From the IMG/VR virus record IMGVR_UViG_3300032820_000001, positions 1-64,000 of that record: DNA of 64,000 nucleotides; one strand, 5' to 3'. The position numbers were made by a program, and so were the translations under genes. Shown in pieces: positions 20,518 through 27,570 of this stretch; positions within the stretch are counted from its first letter, which is position 1, and each line of letters starts with the position of its first letter. This DNA comes from a virus. The notes beneath the pieces were generated by a model. That model was given only the letters and a program-made list of their open reading frames with translations, ran no database searches and was not told the DNA's origin.

Positions 20518-21688
20518 AACCAATACCCACCACCCTTTCGTTAGTATCGAAGTAGGGGCTCTTAGCGCAAGAGGGAGTAGTCATCCACATGCGCTGGCAC
20601 TTGCTGGGCTTGGGCTTAGGTGCATACATATCTGTCAACACAATATGACCATCAAACCCCTTGTCATTCACATACGCAGTGGGTGCGTCAAAACAGGTGC
20701 CACCAGTAAGGACTCTCTTATATGTTATCTTTTTCCCCTTTGTCCAGACAAAAACATTTTCCTCACTCACGTCTGTATCAAAGGGGATGACCGTGAAGGA
20801 TGCAATTTCTGCCAGCTTATTCAACTCAGCAAAGAATGCTGCCAGCATGTCATCCCCAACACTCCCACTCTGATCGATGCTAATAGCGATGTGTGCCTGT
20901 CTCCTAGTCTTTCGGCCTGGATGCAGGTAGGGGTATCGGCGGTTGATGCGCTTCACTGTGCTGCTCTTGTTGGCTTTCTGAGAGGTCTTAATAAAATATC
21001 TCAGTAGCTTCTTCCAATCCACCACCGTGTCGACCTTAGCCATGATGTCCTTCTTAATGCTTTCGGGAACGGTGCCCCAGCTTCCAGACGAAGCTGCTTC
21101 TTGGGCTGCTTCCTTGACAATCTTTTTCAATCTCTCCTTGGCAATTTCAGATGCGGCTCCCTGATCCTCGCCCCAGCCTTGGTGATCATCGAATTCTTGA
21201 ATATCACCCAAACTCTTTTGACCGTCCTTACCTTCTTTGCCGCCTTTCTGTTCTTCTTCTTGCCGTTTCTTCAAAGCCTCATGATATTGCTCGGCAGATA
21301 AGCCGGGGGGAAGATCCTCAAAATCACCTTCGCCGGGGATAAGTGCGCCTTCGGGTAAATTCTTGAGGTGGCTATTGATAGCCAGATCGGTGGCAAAGTT
21401 CCATAGCATGGTCACTTCCTTGCCAGGAAGTCTGCCAGTTACATGCTCGAAGATGATATGATAAAACTCATGCTTCAAAACATCTGACATTTCATCATCG
21501 CACAGCTTACCAAAGTAATCAGGATTGTAGAGCAACGTGAAATACCCATCGGGGTCTAAGCGAACGGCTGCAGTCGGCAAAGCCTTGGACTCAACCTTAT
21601 CAATTCGACGGCTCAATGCCGCGAAGAAAGGTTCGCCCATCAAAAGTCGAGCAGTATGTCGATTTAAGTCAAATTTCTTTTTTGACAT
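20501..21688 (-). CDS. VWA-like protein with N-terminal metallopeptidase-like domain (DUF2201 type)
   Basis: The 395-residue product starts with a domain carrying LKHEFYHIIFEH (His73, Glu74, His77) as in the putative metallopeptidase domain that precedes VWA domains in this family. After a charged linker (about 130-190) the C-terminal part has ISIDQSGSVGDD near residue 268, the D-x-S-G-S metal site of a VWA domain. Such proteins pair with MoxR-type AAA ATPases, as here with the gene 9 bases upstream. The pair is known to act as a chaperone-like or metal-insertion unit in bacteria; the phage target is unknown. Confidence 0.88.
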   Translation of the reverse strand: MSKKKFDLNRHTARLLMGEPFFAALSRRIDKVESKALPTAAVRLDPDGYFTLLYNPDYFGKLCDDEMSDVLKHEFYHIIFEHVTGRLPGKEVTMLWNFATDLAINSHLKNLPEGALIPGEGDFEDLPPGLSAEQYHEALKKRQEEEQKGGKEGKDGQKSLGDIQEFDDHQGWGEDQGAASEIAKERLKKIVKEAAQEAASSGSWGTVPESIKKDIMAKVDTVVDWKKLLRYFIKTSQKANKSSTVKRINRRYPYLHPGRKTRRQAHIAISIDQSGSVGDDMLAAFFAELNKLAEIASFTVIPFDTDVSEENVFVWTKGKKITYKRVLTGGTCFDAPTAYVNDKGFDGHIVLTDMYAPKPKPSKCQRMWMTTPSCAKSPYFDTNERVVGIGYDSPY

Positions 21689-21697
21689 GATGTGCCC

Positions 21698-22786
21698 CTA
21701 ATCGTTGTCGGTATTTGTGTCGGAATCTTCCACGCTCGTCAGCATACCTACCAAATCCTCTTTAATGAGGGGATGCAGATTGATCGTGTTCTGAATATCT
21801 CCGCCAGATGAAGTCAGGGAGTACCACAGCTTCATGGCTACCTCAGACGGCAGCGTCTTAAAGTAAGCGGCCAAATTCTTCAATTGCTTTTTGGTGAGCT
21901 TCTCTTTAAATGTATCGCTAGCTTCCATCTTCTCCACAAGAGCAGAATGATCGTTGATGCCAAACTTCGCGGTGGCATCAATATCGCCCTTGTCAAGAAT
22001 ATCTTCAACCGTTACAATCTTACGATAATTCTTAATGAAGTCCCCCAAAGAAACGGCAGCTTCAAACCCTACAAAAGCAGCGGTCAAACTAAAAACTGCC
22101 CTAGACTTGGGTTTCTTGAAAAGGTCTGCTTGGGTCATTGTCTGACTTAGACGATCCCATGACCTGCGTGAAGGGTAAATTTTGTTAGGCTCAAAATCAT
22201 CTAGGTGTTCCAGATGGTTGCGATTCTGGTTAATAAAATCCCAGATGAGTTCATCCGTATTATCTTTGGCCCAATCCAGCCAATCCTCAACCGTAGGTTC
22301 TACATCAAAGGTAGCCCAACGATCCAGTTCAGCAGGATCCATTTCACCCACTTGATATTGGGCACCGTGATCCCCACCATTGATAGCCGCGCAGATAACG
22401 GTATCTTCGTGGAGGTGCCAGCCAGCCAGCTTGCGTGAATCGGTGAGTTCAAAGATCCCTTGACGCACTTCGATGGTTGCGCGATCAATTTCGTCAAAGA
22501 AAAGCACAACTGGCTCAGTACATGCTTGCACGAGCCAGTCGAAAGGTCTAAATTTTGAGGCTTGCTCACCGTTAATGTTCATACCATCGGGCGAAGGAAC
22601 ACCCAGCAGATCACCTTCGGTCATCTGTGAGGCTCGGCGCTCTACAACGGGCATTCGCATGGAGCTTGCCACTTGATACACAACTTGGGATTTCCCCACA
22701 CCATGCCTCCCGCGCAACAACACAGGGAATTTAGAATTAAGAATGAGGGGTGCGGTTTTATTAAAGGTCTTGAAATCTACTGCCAT
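21698..22786 (-). CDS. MoxR-family AAA+ ATPase
   Basis: The 362-residue protein has a Walker A at GRHGVGKSQ (26-34), a Walker B at VVLFFDEIDRAT near 92 and a sensor-like segment VICAAINGG near 130, in the usual AAA+ order for MoxR proteins. It sits directly before the VWA gene and probably works with it to remodel or mature protein complexes. GGGAG stands seven bases before the ATG at 22786 and a strong promoter lies 40 bases upstream. Confidence 0.9.
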   Translation of the reverse strand: MAVDFKTFNKTAPLILNSKFPVLLRGRHGVGKSQVVYQVASSMRMPVVERRASQMTEGDLLGVPSPDGMNINGEQASKFRPFDWLVQACTEPVVLFFDEIDRATIEVRQGIFELTDSRKLAGWHLHEDTVICAAINGGDHGAQYQVGEMDPAELDRWATFDVEPTVEDWLDWAKDNTDELIWDFINQNRNHLEHLDDFEPNKIYPSRRSWDRLSQTMTQADLFKKPKSRAVFSLTAAFVGFEAAVSLGDFIKNYRKIVTVEDILDKGDIDATAKFGINDHSALVEKMEASDTFKEKLTKKQLKNLAAYFKTLPSEVAMKLWYSLTSSGGDIQNTINLHPLIKEDLVGMLTSVEDSDTNTDND

Positions 22787-22833
22787 TTAAGGACTCCCAG
22801 GTGTAAGTGATTGAATTTACTAATGTGATCCCT

Positions 22834-22862
22834 ATTATACCGCATATTTAAAATCCTGTCAA
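22834..22862 (-). promoter_or_regulatory. Consensus sigma70 promoter for the MoxR/VWA genes
   Basis: TTGACA (22857-22862) and TATAAT (22834-22839) are 17 bases apart, a perfect match to the bacterial housekeeping consensus. Transcription would begin near 22827, leaving a 40-base leader before the moxR-like ATG. The -35 lies within the end of a small gene. Confidence 0.82.
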
Positions 22863-23003
22863 GTCCTTTTTAGCGAAAAAAGTTTCTCCTTTCTTTTTAA
22901 GGGCTTGCGCCGTTTCCTCCGTTTTTATCAACATTATCACATAGATAGCAATTGTGGTATCTATTACAGATCTAAATAGTCTCTTTTTGGGTAGTTTGGT
23001 CAT
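22848..23003 (-). CDS. Small membrane protein, 51 residues
   Basis: The ATG at 23003 opens a frame with a basic start (MTKLPKKRLFRSVI), a hydrophobic helix (TTIAIYVIMLI) and a basic tail (ALKKKGETFFAKKD). Its last codons overlap the -35 box of the moxR-like promoter. One membrane span with both ends basic is predicted. Family not recognised. Confidence 0.5.
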   Translation of the reverse strand: MTKLPKKRLFRSVIDTTIAIYVIMLIKTEETAQALKKKGETFFAKKDLTGF

Positions 23004-23007
23004 ATTT

Positions 23008-23190
23008 TCACTTACTTTCTATCAGATTTTCTTCTTTCACATCAAATAAGGTGTGAGTGCCATCACGCCAACGTACCAAATATACGTTATCCGATGCTGG
23101 GGAATCGACGTGGTGGATGATGCTGGCGTACTCTGGTTTCTTTTCGCCAATATCAACCTTAATTGTGGTGCCGACAGATAATTTCTTCAT
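23008..23190 (-). CDS. GDLV-like protein (GTTIKV variant)
   Basis: The 60-residue product has SVGTTIKVDIG near residue 5, ASIIHHVDS in the second strand, VYLVRWRDGTHT near 38 and a closing ENLIESK. The third strand with R-W-R-D-G-T fits the family although G-D-L-V is altered to G-T-T-I. AGGA six bases before the ATG at 23190 supports this start. Confidence 0.6.
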   Translation of the reverse strand: MKKLSVGTTIKVDIGEKKPEYASIIHHVDSPASDNVYLVRWRDGTHTLFDVKEENLIESK

Positions 23191-23225
23191 GCTGAATCCT
23201 GGTCGCTTACGCGATCTTCTTTGTC

Positions 23226-23600
23226 TCATCCCAACAACCGTTGTCGTATAGTAGCTAGTTCTGTGGGGGTGAAAGAGCGATTCTTTTTTACGCAGGAAAG
23301 AAATTTCGCTACCTCTAAGAGATCTTCTTCGGAGACTGCAAAATTACCTTCTCGATCCCCCTCCTGCACCACCTTGCACCCCATCGTTGTCAGCTTTCTT
23401 TTGAGGAATGTATATTTTTTTGATGTGTCTCTCGATACAGATACTCCCACGAGCCCGTCACCTAAATCGTAGAGGTGATCATGAGGGTTAACCCTCTTGC
23501 GAGTGGGCGACGTGGGTTCACCAGCCGCGTTTGACTTGTAGCGCAAATTGTATCTCTCGCATATCTCTCTGAATCTTCTTGTTTCTTTGTGTGTGGCCAT
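23226..23600 (-). CDS. Hypothetical basic protein
   Basis: The 124-residue protein is rich in Lys/Arg and Thr, with a possible HTH-like segment (RRFREICERYNLRY) at the start, strands LYDLGDGLVGVSVS and helix SEEDLLEVAKFLSCV. It might bind DNA or RNA. No family assigned. Confidence 0.57.
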   Translation of the reverse strand: MATHKETRRFREICERYNLRYKSNAAGEPTSPTRKRVNPHDHLYDLGDGLVGVSVSRDTSKKYTFLKRKLTTMGCKVVQEGDREGNFAVSEEDLLEVAKFLSCVKKNRSFTPTELATIRQRLLG

Positions 23601-23612
23601 TAGCTTTTCCCT

Positions 23613-23873
23613 TCATGAGCAATTTGTGTATTGAAGTCGCCAATCACATTCGTGGCTTCCGTAGTAAGAACAGTAATCATAACGACAGTCTTCTCCGTCT
23701 TCATCGACTTCCCAAGTGCAGCAGTCACCATAGGAGGTGGACTCGCACAGAGTAGGTTCAGCGGCAATGGGATATTCGTGGGAACAGTGGCGAGGGTCTT
23801 CATCCTCTGCGGGTGAAGGAACTGGTGGCATGCCACAGCCTACCACGAAAAGGAATACCAATAACTTTTTCAT
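23613..23873 (-). CDS. Small lipoprotein, cysteine-rich (CCTW type)
   Basis: The 86-residue product begins MKKLLVFLFVVGCGMPP, a signal peptide with VVGC as lipobox, so Cys13 should carry the lipid. The mature part has nine further Cys with GDCCTW and DYCSYYGSHEC spacing, similar to the exported protein at 10711-10980. It should be anchored in the outer or inner membrane. Phage lipoproteins often block receptors or superinfection; that is inference. Confidence 0.75.
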   Translation of the reverse strand: MKKLLVFLFVVGCGMPPVPSPAEDEDPRHCSHEYPIAAEPTLCESTSYGDCCTWEVDEDGEDCRYDYCSYYGSHECDWRLQYTNCS

Positions 23874-24184
23874 TAGATAACCTCTTCAAGAACCCAGTTG
23901 TCCTCAAAAGCACCACGCTGAACCGCTTTGGCCTCTCGGACAATTTCTAAGTCCTGTCGCGTGAAGCCCATGTTCTCTGCTAATGCGAATACAACTTCCT
24001 GTACGTCAGCTAATTCTTCAATGGAGGGCTCCTTTAAAAACTCATCGGTTTCCTCAACGAGCTTCTTTCTGAGATAGTTTCCCTTTTCAAAGCCAACTCC
24101 CACTTGACGCACAGTATATTTCTTTCCCTTCGCCTCAAGAATGTCAGGGATGCGGTCTCTTACCAGCTTGTTATAAACTGTCAT
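23873..24184 (-). CDS. MazG-like NTP pyrophosphohydrolase fold protein
   Basis: The 103-residue product begins VYNKLVRDRIPDILEAKGKK and has a helical KLVEETDEFLKEPSIEELAD segment (about 45-65) with the E-E-x-x-E and E-x-x-D metal-binding acids of the all-alpha pyrophosphatases (MazG/phosphoribosyl-ATP type). It may remove aberrant or signal nucleotides such as ppGpp-like or non-canonical dNTPs. It shares one base with the outer-membrane gene. Confidence 0.78.
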   Translation of the reverse strand: MTVYNKLVRDRIPDILEAKGKKYTVRQVGVGFEKGNYLRKKLVEETDEFLKEPSIEELADVQEVVFALAENMGFTRQDLEIVREAKAVQRGAFEDNWVLEEVI

Positions 24185-24699
24185 TAGTCACCCCAGCGAT
24201 ACATCAAGGCGAAGTTCGGGATGGGTGTGATGCCAAATCCGTCGGTGCCATAACGCGCAGTGAGGGGAAGCTCAAAGCGAACCACCATGTTATCCCAAAA
24301 GAATACTTGGAGGCCAACGCCTGGGCCAGAGGCTAAATTGAAATCATCTTCGACCACCTCGGTGCAATTCTCTCCCTGTGGGTTTTCACTCCAATCACAC
24401 TCCTCGTAAGTATTTTTGGACATCATCCCGGCCAAGCCGAAACTGCCATAGATACCAACGCGACCGTTTTGGTGGAAGGTGTAGCGATAGTTAATACCAC
24501 CAGCAACGAGGCCGCCGTCATCGCTCCAGTAGGGAAGGCCCGTAACTTGAACCCCATGACCATTCTCAAAGTCGAGAGCATACGAAAGGCCGATGCCATA
24601 CGTTGAACCTGCGGCAAAGCCTAGCGAGTTCTTGGTAGCATCTGCCGTCGATGGCAGCATCATAAACGCTGCGAACGTTAATCCTAATAATTTATTCAT
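24184..24699 (-). CDS. Outer-membrane beta-barrel protein
   Basis: The 171-residue product starts with a clear signal peptide (MNKLLGLTFAAFMMLPSTAD) and continues in alternating polar/hydrophobic strands with aromatic ends and Gly-rich turns (IGLSYALDFENG, GINYRYTFHQNG, VVRFELPLTARYG). That is the pattern of a small 8-stranded outer-membrane barrel. The last residues are LMYRWGD, so the usual terminal Phe is missing. It was probably taken from a host. A role in superinfection exclusion or changing the surface is plausible. Confidence 0.75.
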   Translation of the reverse strand: MNKLLGLTFAAFMMLPSTADATKNSLGFAAGSTYGIGLSYALDFENGHGVQVTGLPYWSDDGGLVAGGINYRYTFHQNGRVGIYGSFGLAGMMSKNTYEECDWSENPQGENCTEVVEDDFNLASGPGVGLQVFFWDNMVVRFELPLTARYGTDGFGITPIPNFALMYRWGD

Positions 24700-24826
24700 T
24701 TGTTTCTCCTTCTTTTCTTGCGCGGATTTTATCTCTAGCAAATAGAACGGTAAATACACCACCGAACACCACCACAAAATTGACGGCAGTTACAACTAAT
24801 AACATTTTTATAAATTCATAACTCAT
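24692..24826 (-). CDS. Single-span membrane protein, 44 residues
   Basis: The ATG at 24826 opens a frame with one strong hydrophobic helix (MLLVVTAVNFVVVFGGVFTV) and a basic cytoplasmic tail (RDKIRARKEGETNE). The stop overlaps the start of the outer-membrane barrel gene (ATGAATAA). It may help insert or pair with the barrel, but only position suggests this. Confidence 0.55.
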   Translation of the reverse strand: MSYEFIKMLLVVTAVNFVVVFGGVFTVLFARDKIRARKEGETNE

Positions 24827-25221
24827 TCTTCCTCTCCTTCTTTCATGTGCTTCTGCATATCCTCGATACACTCGTCACTTAGGGTCAACCACAGCTTCTT
24901 GTAATGGATGATTTCATAACACTCGCTCAAAAGAGCTTGTTTTTCTTTGACAAGATCCTCTTGCCTTTTCAATTGCTCCCGTAAAAGGGAGAGCTGAGTG
25001 AGCAGGCTTTCATATTCTGCTCTGTAAAATGAAGTATTATCTTCCATATTCTCCTCCTTGTCACAACAAAAGTTGCTAATAATCTCAGGATAGCAACTCA
25101 TGCAGCTATTAGGAGCTACTTCCTCTTTGATGGCTGCGATAAATTCCTGTCTGGTCTCGCAGCCATCACAAATCTGATTTATTTGTTTGTCGGTGAGACC
25201 ATTACAAAGACAAACAATCAT
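24823..25221 (-). CDS. Bfd-like [2Fe-2S] domain protein with coiled-coil tail
   Basis: The 132-residue product starts MIVCLCNGLTDKQINQI with Cys4-x-Cys6 and has Cys40-x-x-Cys43 (NSCMSCYPEI), the spacing of the bacterioferritin-associated ferredoxin (Bfd) domain, about 55 residues. Two more Cys pairs (18/21 and 52/53) are unusual. After it comes a 70-residue coiled coil (ESLLTQLSLLREQLKRQEDL). With the IscU and IscA genes this makes three Fe-S proteins in the window. A role in iron release, Fe-S transfer or redox sensing is inference. Confidence 0.75.
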   Translation of the reverse strand: MIVCLCNGLTDKQINQICDGCETRQEFIAAIKEEVAPNSCMSCYPEIISNFCCDKEENMEDNTSFYRAEYESLLTQLSLLREQLKRQEDLVKEKQALLSECYEIIHYKKLWLTLSDECIEDMQKHMKEGEEE

Positions 25222-25235
25222 ACGTTTCGTCCTCT

Positions 25236-25430
25236 CTATTTAATATCAGCGGGGTTGCGCTTTTTGGCCCACTCTTGAGCGTTGGGGCTTAATTCCCAGA
25301 GGGTTTTCTTGGCCACTGTGTACATCTCTCGATGATATAATTTAGAGTCCTCCGATCTGGATGTCTCCAGACTCTTTAGGTGGTGAGCTATCATTTTATT
25401 AAAAAGTTCACATTCTTCTTTGGTGGTCAT
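25236..25430 (-). CDS. Hypothetical helical protein
   Basis: The 64-residue protein is helical and hydrophilic (ECELFNKMIAHHLKSLETSR, EMYTVAKKTLWEL). It shares one base with the GDLV gene upstream and ends 14 bases before the Bfd-like gene. No family assigned. Confidence 0.57.
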   Translation of the reverse strand: MTTKEECELFNKMIAHHLKSLETSRSEDSKLYHREMYTVAKKTLWELSPNAQEWAKKRNPADIK

Positions 25431-25642
25431 TATGCAATTTTTTCCTTATACCAATAATGATCGAACAACATAGGTGTGCCATTATAGACAACAAGATCCT
25501 GCTTCTCCATGAACGCCTGGGGATTTTCTCTTACTCCCACAAATATCCCATAGCACCAATCGATGCTATCAGGATCGACGGCCCAGGGCTCGTTCATGCC
25601 GCACATGCGAACCAGATCTCCTATTTCCAAAAAACCGTTCAC
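25430..25642 (-). CDS. GDLV-family protein (GTG start)
   Basis: The 70-residue product has EIGDLVRMCGM near residue 6, YGIFVGVR near 31 and a LVVYNGTPMLF third strand, ending WYKEKIA. No ATG lies before the motif, so the GTG at 25642 is the likely start, with AAGG ten bases upstream. An isolated copy. Confidence 0.7.
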   Translation of the reverse strand: MNGFLEIGDLVRMCGMNEPWAVDPDSIDWCYGIFVGVRENPQAFMEKQDLVVYNGTPMLFDHYWYKEKIA

Positions 25643-25654
25643 TTTTTACATGCC

Positions 25655-25789
25655 TTACTGCAGGATGCCCATGAAACGAAGCGTCAAGACAACTACAGCT
25701 GTCTTAAAAGCAATATCGGCACCCTTATTCAAGGTAGCCATGCCAGCATCACGAAATGCGGCCATGTTTTCTTTACTTAGAGCTTTCAT
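25655..25789 (-). CDS. Small membrane-associated protein, 44 residues
   Basis: The ATG at 25789 has AAAGGAG six bases upstream and lies 12 bases after the predicted transcription start of the promoter at 25808-25836. The product (MKALSKENMAAFRDAGMATL) ends with a hydrophobic helix (AFKTAVVVLTLRFMGIL). It resembles short holin-like or capsid-accessory peptides in size only. Confidence 0.58.
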   Translation of the reverse strand: MKALSKENMAAFRDAGMATLNKGADIAFKTAVVVLTLRFMGILQ

Positions 25790-25807
25790 AATTTTCTCCT
25801 TTGTCCT

Positions 25808-25836
25808 ATAATATCACACATAATTGTGCGTGTCAA
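25808..25836 (-). promoter_or_regulatory. Sigma70 promoter with palindromic spacer
   Basis: TTGACA (25831-25836) and TATTAT (25808-25813) are 17 bases apart. The spacer carries CACATAATTGTG, whose arms CACA and TGTG are inverted repeats, a possible operator. It overlaps the last codon of the gene at 25833-26444 and drives the 44-residue gene. Confidence 0.75.
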
Positions 25837-26444
25837 GCCTTATTTTTAAAAGCCTTGACGTGTCTCTCTTGGCAATCAACCACTGAGGTTGAGCCAAAAG
25901 GTAACAAGCGGTATACCTTTGCTCCTTGAGCGTGGGTTGCAATGGTGGGAACTTTATTTTCCACCACCACACATAATTTCTTTCGCATGAACGCGAGGTT
26001 ATAGGGAAGGGTTCGGGCATCGCGTACCTGCACAATATCCCCCTTCTGATAGAGGGGTTCCCGATTATATTCTTTCCATACCTTGGTGGTAAATTTGTTC
26101 TCGCACATTGCTCTGAATTGGTTGCGCGTTGGGATATAGTCAGGGAGGGTGAGGATAAGTTGGGCTATGTCACTAAAGTAAGGGGGGTTCGCCAAATAGT
26201 AACGCGCACAGACGAGAGCCCTTTCTTTGTGCAGGCGCGGGTATTCTTCGGCCCACAATGCCACATCTCGTTTGCCCTCTGGAGAATTTAAATACTCTAT
26301 CTTCTCGAACGCCTTGACTTGTTTCTCCGATAGCTTCCCGGTTTTCTCAAACCAACTTTGAAGGGATTTCAAAAAGGGAATATCTTTAGCATCTTCTTGG
26401 TTTTCTTTGGACTCAATGAGTTGGTCTATCCTATTTTTTTCCAT
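25833..26444 (-). CDS. Two-part protein: helical domain fused to a GDLV-family barrel
   Basis: The 203-residue product has an N-terminal helical domain of about 130 residues (FLKSLQSWFEKTGKLSEKQ, IAQLILTLPDYIPTRNQFRA) and then a C-terminal barrel with YQKGDIVQVRDAR, KLCVVVENK, KVYRLLPFGST and RHVKAFKNK. This is one of the copies where the family domain is joined to another module. AGAAGGAGAA precedes the ATG at 26444. Confidence 0.68.
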   Translation of the reverse strand: MEKNRIDQLIESKENQEDAKDIPFLKSLQSWFEKTGKLSEKQVKAFEKIEYLNSPEGKRDVALWAEEYPRLHKERALVCARYYLANPPYFSDIAQLILTLPDYIPTRNQFRAMCENKFTTKVWKEYNREPLYQKGDIVQVRDARTLPYNLAFMRKKLCVVVENKVPTIATHAQGAKVYRLLPFGSTSVVDCQERHVKAFKNKA

Positions 26445-26697
26445 TTGAGGTTCTCCTTCTGTTATAGGCTTTAATAAGGGCATCAATTACTTCTAATTCT
26501 GCTTGTTTCATTAACTCATTCATTATCTTTTCTGGCCCGATGTCATATTGGCTTTCAATTTTGGCACTCTCTGAGGCCATAGCGATGTAACTAAAGAGGG
26601 ATTCAAATATGGCACTTTCCAGTATTATCAAGCCGTTACGCGGTGGTGAGAGCCAGTGGCCCGGTTCGTGGGCTATTTTTTCTACATTGATCCTCAT
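26431..26697 (-). CDS. Hypothetical protein with start codon inside a promoter
   Basis: The 88-residue product (MRINVEKIAHEPGHWLSP) has a helical C-terminal half (SAIFESLFSYIAMASESAKI) and an Arg/Lys-rich tail. Its ATG at 26697 forms TATAATG with the -10 box of the promoter at 26696-26724 and no ribosome binding site precedes it, so its translation must depend on readthrough or on a start I cannot see. Confidence 0.5.
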   Translation of the reverse strand: MRINVEKIAHEPGHWLSPPRNGLIILESAIFESLFSYIAMASESAKIESQYDIGPEKIMNELMKQAELEVIDALIKAYNRRRTSNGKK

Positions 26698-26724
26698 TAT
26701 ATGATCTTTATTAATTTTTGTCAA
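26696..26724 (-). promoter_or_regulatory. Consensus sigma70 promoter overlapping a start codon
   Basis: TTGACA (26719-26724) and TATAAT (26696-26701) are 17 bases apart on the minus strand. The -10 overlaps the ATG of the gene at 26431-26697. Transcription would begin near 26689 and so skip that start codon, which suggests that it mainly serves genes from 26444 downwards. Confidence 0.72.
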
Positions 26725-26942
26725 GTGTTTTCTTCTCCCGGTAGCTTGACGAGGGAGCCAACCACCTCCCAGGTGATAAACGTGCTTTTTTCGGAGCCGG
26801 GATCTGACACCCAAAAGACCCGATAAGCAGAGCGATCCCTGCTATGGGCTTGAGGGGTGGCTTTTTCAATGATTACTCCCAGTTTTGTGTTCTTATTCCA
26901 GGGTTTACACCCAGCGACAAGTTCGCCCATCTCAAATTGCAT
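26721..26942 (-). CDS. GDLV-family protein (GELV variant)
   Basis: The 73-residue product has MGELVAGCKPW near residue 5, LGVIIEKA near 21, YRVFWVSDPGS near 40 and GSLVKLPG near the end. The family order is complete although D is replaced by E. Its tail contains the -35 box of a promoter. Confidence 0.7.
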   Translation of the reverse strand: MQFEMGELVAGCKPWNKNTKLGVIIEKATPQAHSRDRSAYRVFWVSDPGSEKSTFITWEVVGSLVKLPGEENT

Positions 26943-26950
26943 GATCTTTC

Positions 26951-27250
26951 CTATTCGCTTACTTCCCAATTTGCCTCGATACCACGAGGAGAAACAATCA
27001 CCAGCACGTCGCCAAGTCTTTCTTTAACTTCGGCGGAAACCTTTAAGATCGTTTGCTGGTTGCGGTTCTTCATATCTAAGAAATATTTAGTTTCCCCCAT
27101 GTCAGCTGCGCCATATACGTTAGCGATAAATTCTTCTACAATAAGATCCCAAGCACCATCGACCTGATCGGTGGCTCCCCTTGCGGCTCTCTGCTTTTCT
27201 TTGGCCACAGATGTTTTCTCATGAAGGTCAGTCTTCGTACTCATTGTCAT
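26951..27250 (-). CDS. Hypothetical protein
   Basis: The 99-residue protein starts with a basic disordered segment (STKTDLHEKTSVAKEKQRAA) and then has an alpha/beta part (AWDLIVEEFIANVYGAADMG, VLVIVSPRGIEANWE). GGAG four bases upstream supports the ATG at 27250. The repeated acidic/aromatic pattern does not point to a known family. Confidence 0.57.
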   Translation of the reverse strand: MTMSTKTDLHEKTSVAKEKQRAARGATDQVDGAWDLIVEEFIANVYGAADMGETKYFLDMKNRNQQTILKVSAEVKERLGDVLVIVSPRGIEANWEVSE

Positions 27251-27279
27251 GGTTCTCCATTCATTTATGTTCATAATCT

Positions 27280-27558
27280 CTAAGCTTTCTTTTTGTTGCT
27301 GCGTTTCTTCTTGGCAGCAGGCTTGGAAGGCTTTGCAGCCAATAGCTGATCAATTTTACTTTTAAGTTCTTCGTTCTCTTTCTTTATTTCTTCCATCACA
27401 TCAGCAAATTTAGAATTCTCATCCTTTAGTTGTGCGATGTCCTCTTCTAGCTTCGCAACGTGTGGCCTAAGCGTGTCACTTGGGGGCCTTTGTTTTTGTT
27501 TTTGAGTGCCTTCTGCGGCCAAGGCAGCGTTTACTCCTGCAACAAGATTTTTCTGCAT
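27280..27558 (-). CDS. Coiled-coil protein with basic tail
   Basis: The 92-residue protein has a central coiled coil with heptads (HVAKLEEDIAQLKDEN, MEEIKKENEELKSKIDQLL) and a C-terminal AKPSKPAAKKKRSNKKKA tail that is strongly basic and disordered. Such tails bind nucleic acid or the acidic membrane surface. No family is named. Confidence 0.6.
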   Translation of the reverse strand: MQKNLVAGVNAALAAEGTQKQKQRPPSDTLRPHVAKLEEDIAQLKDENSKFADVMEEIKKENEELKSKIDQLLAAKPSKPAAKKKRSNKKKA

Positions 27559-27570
27559 TTTCTCATCTCC

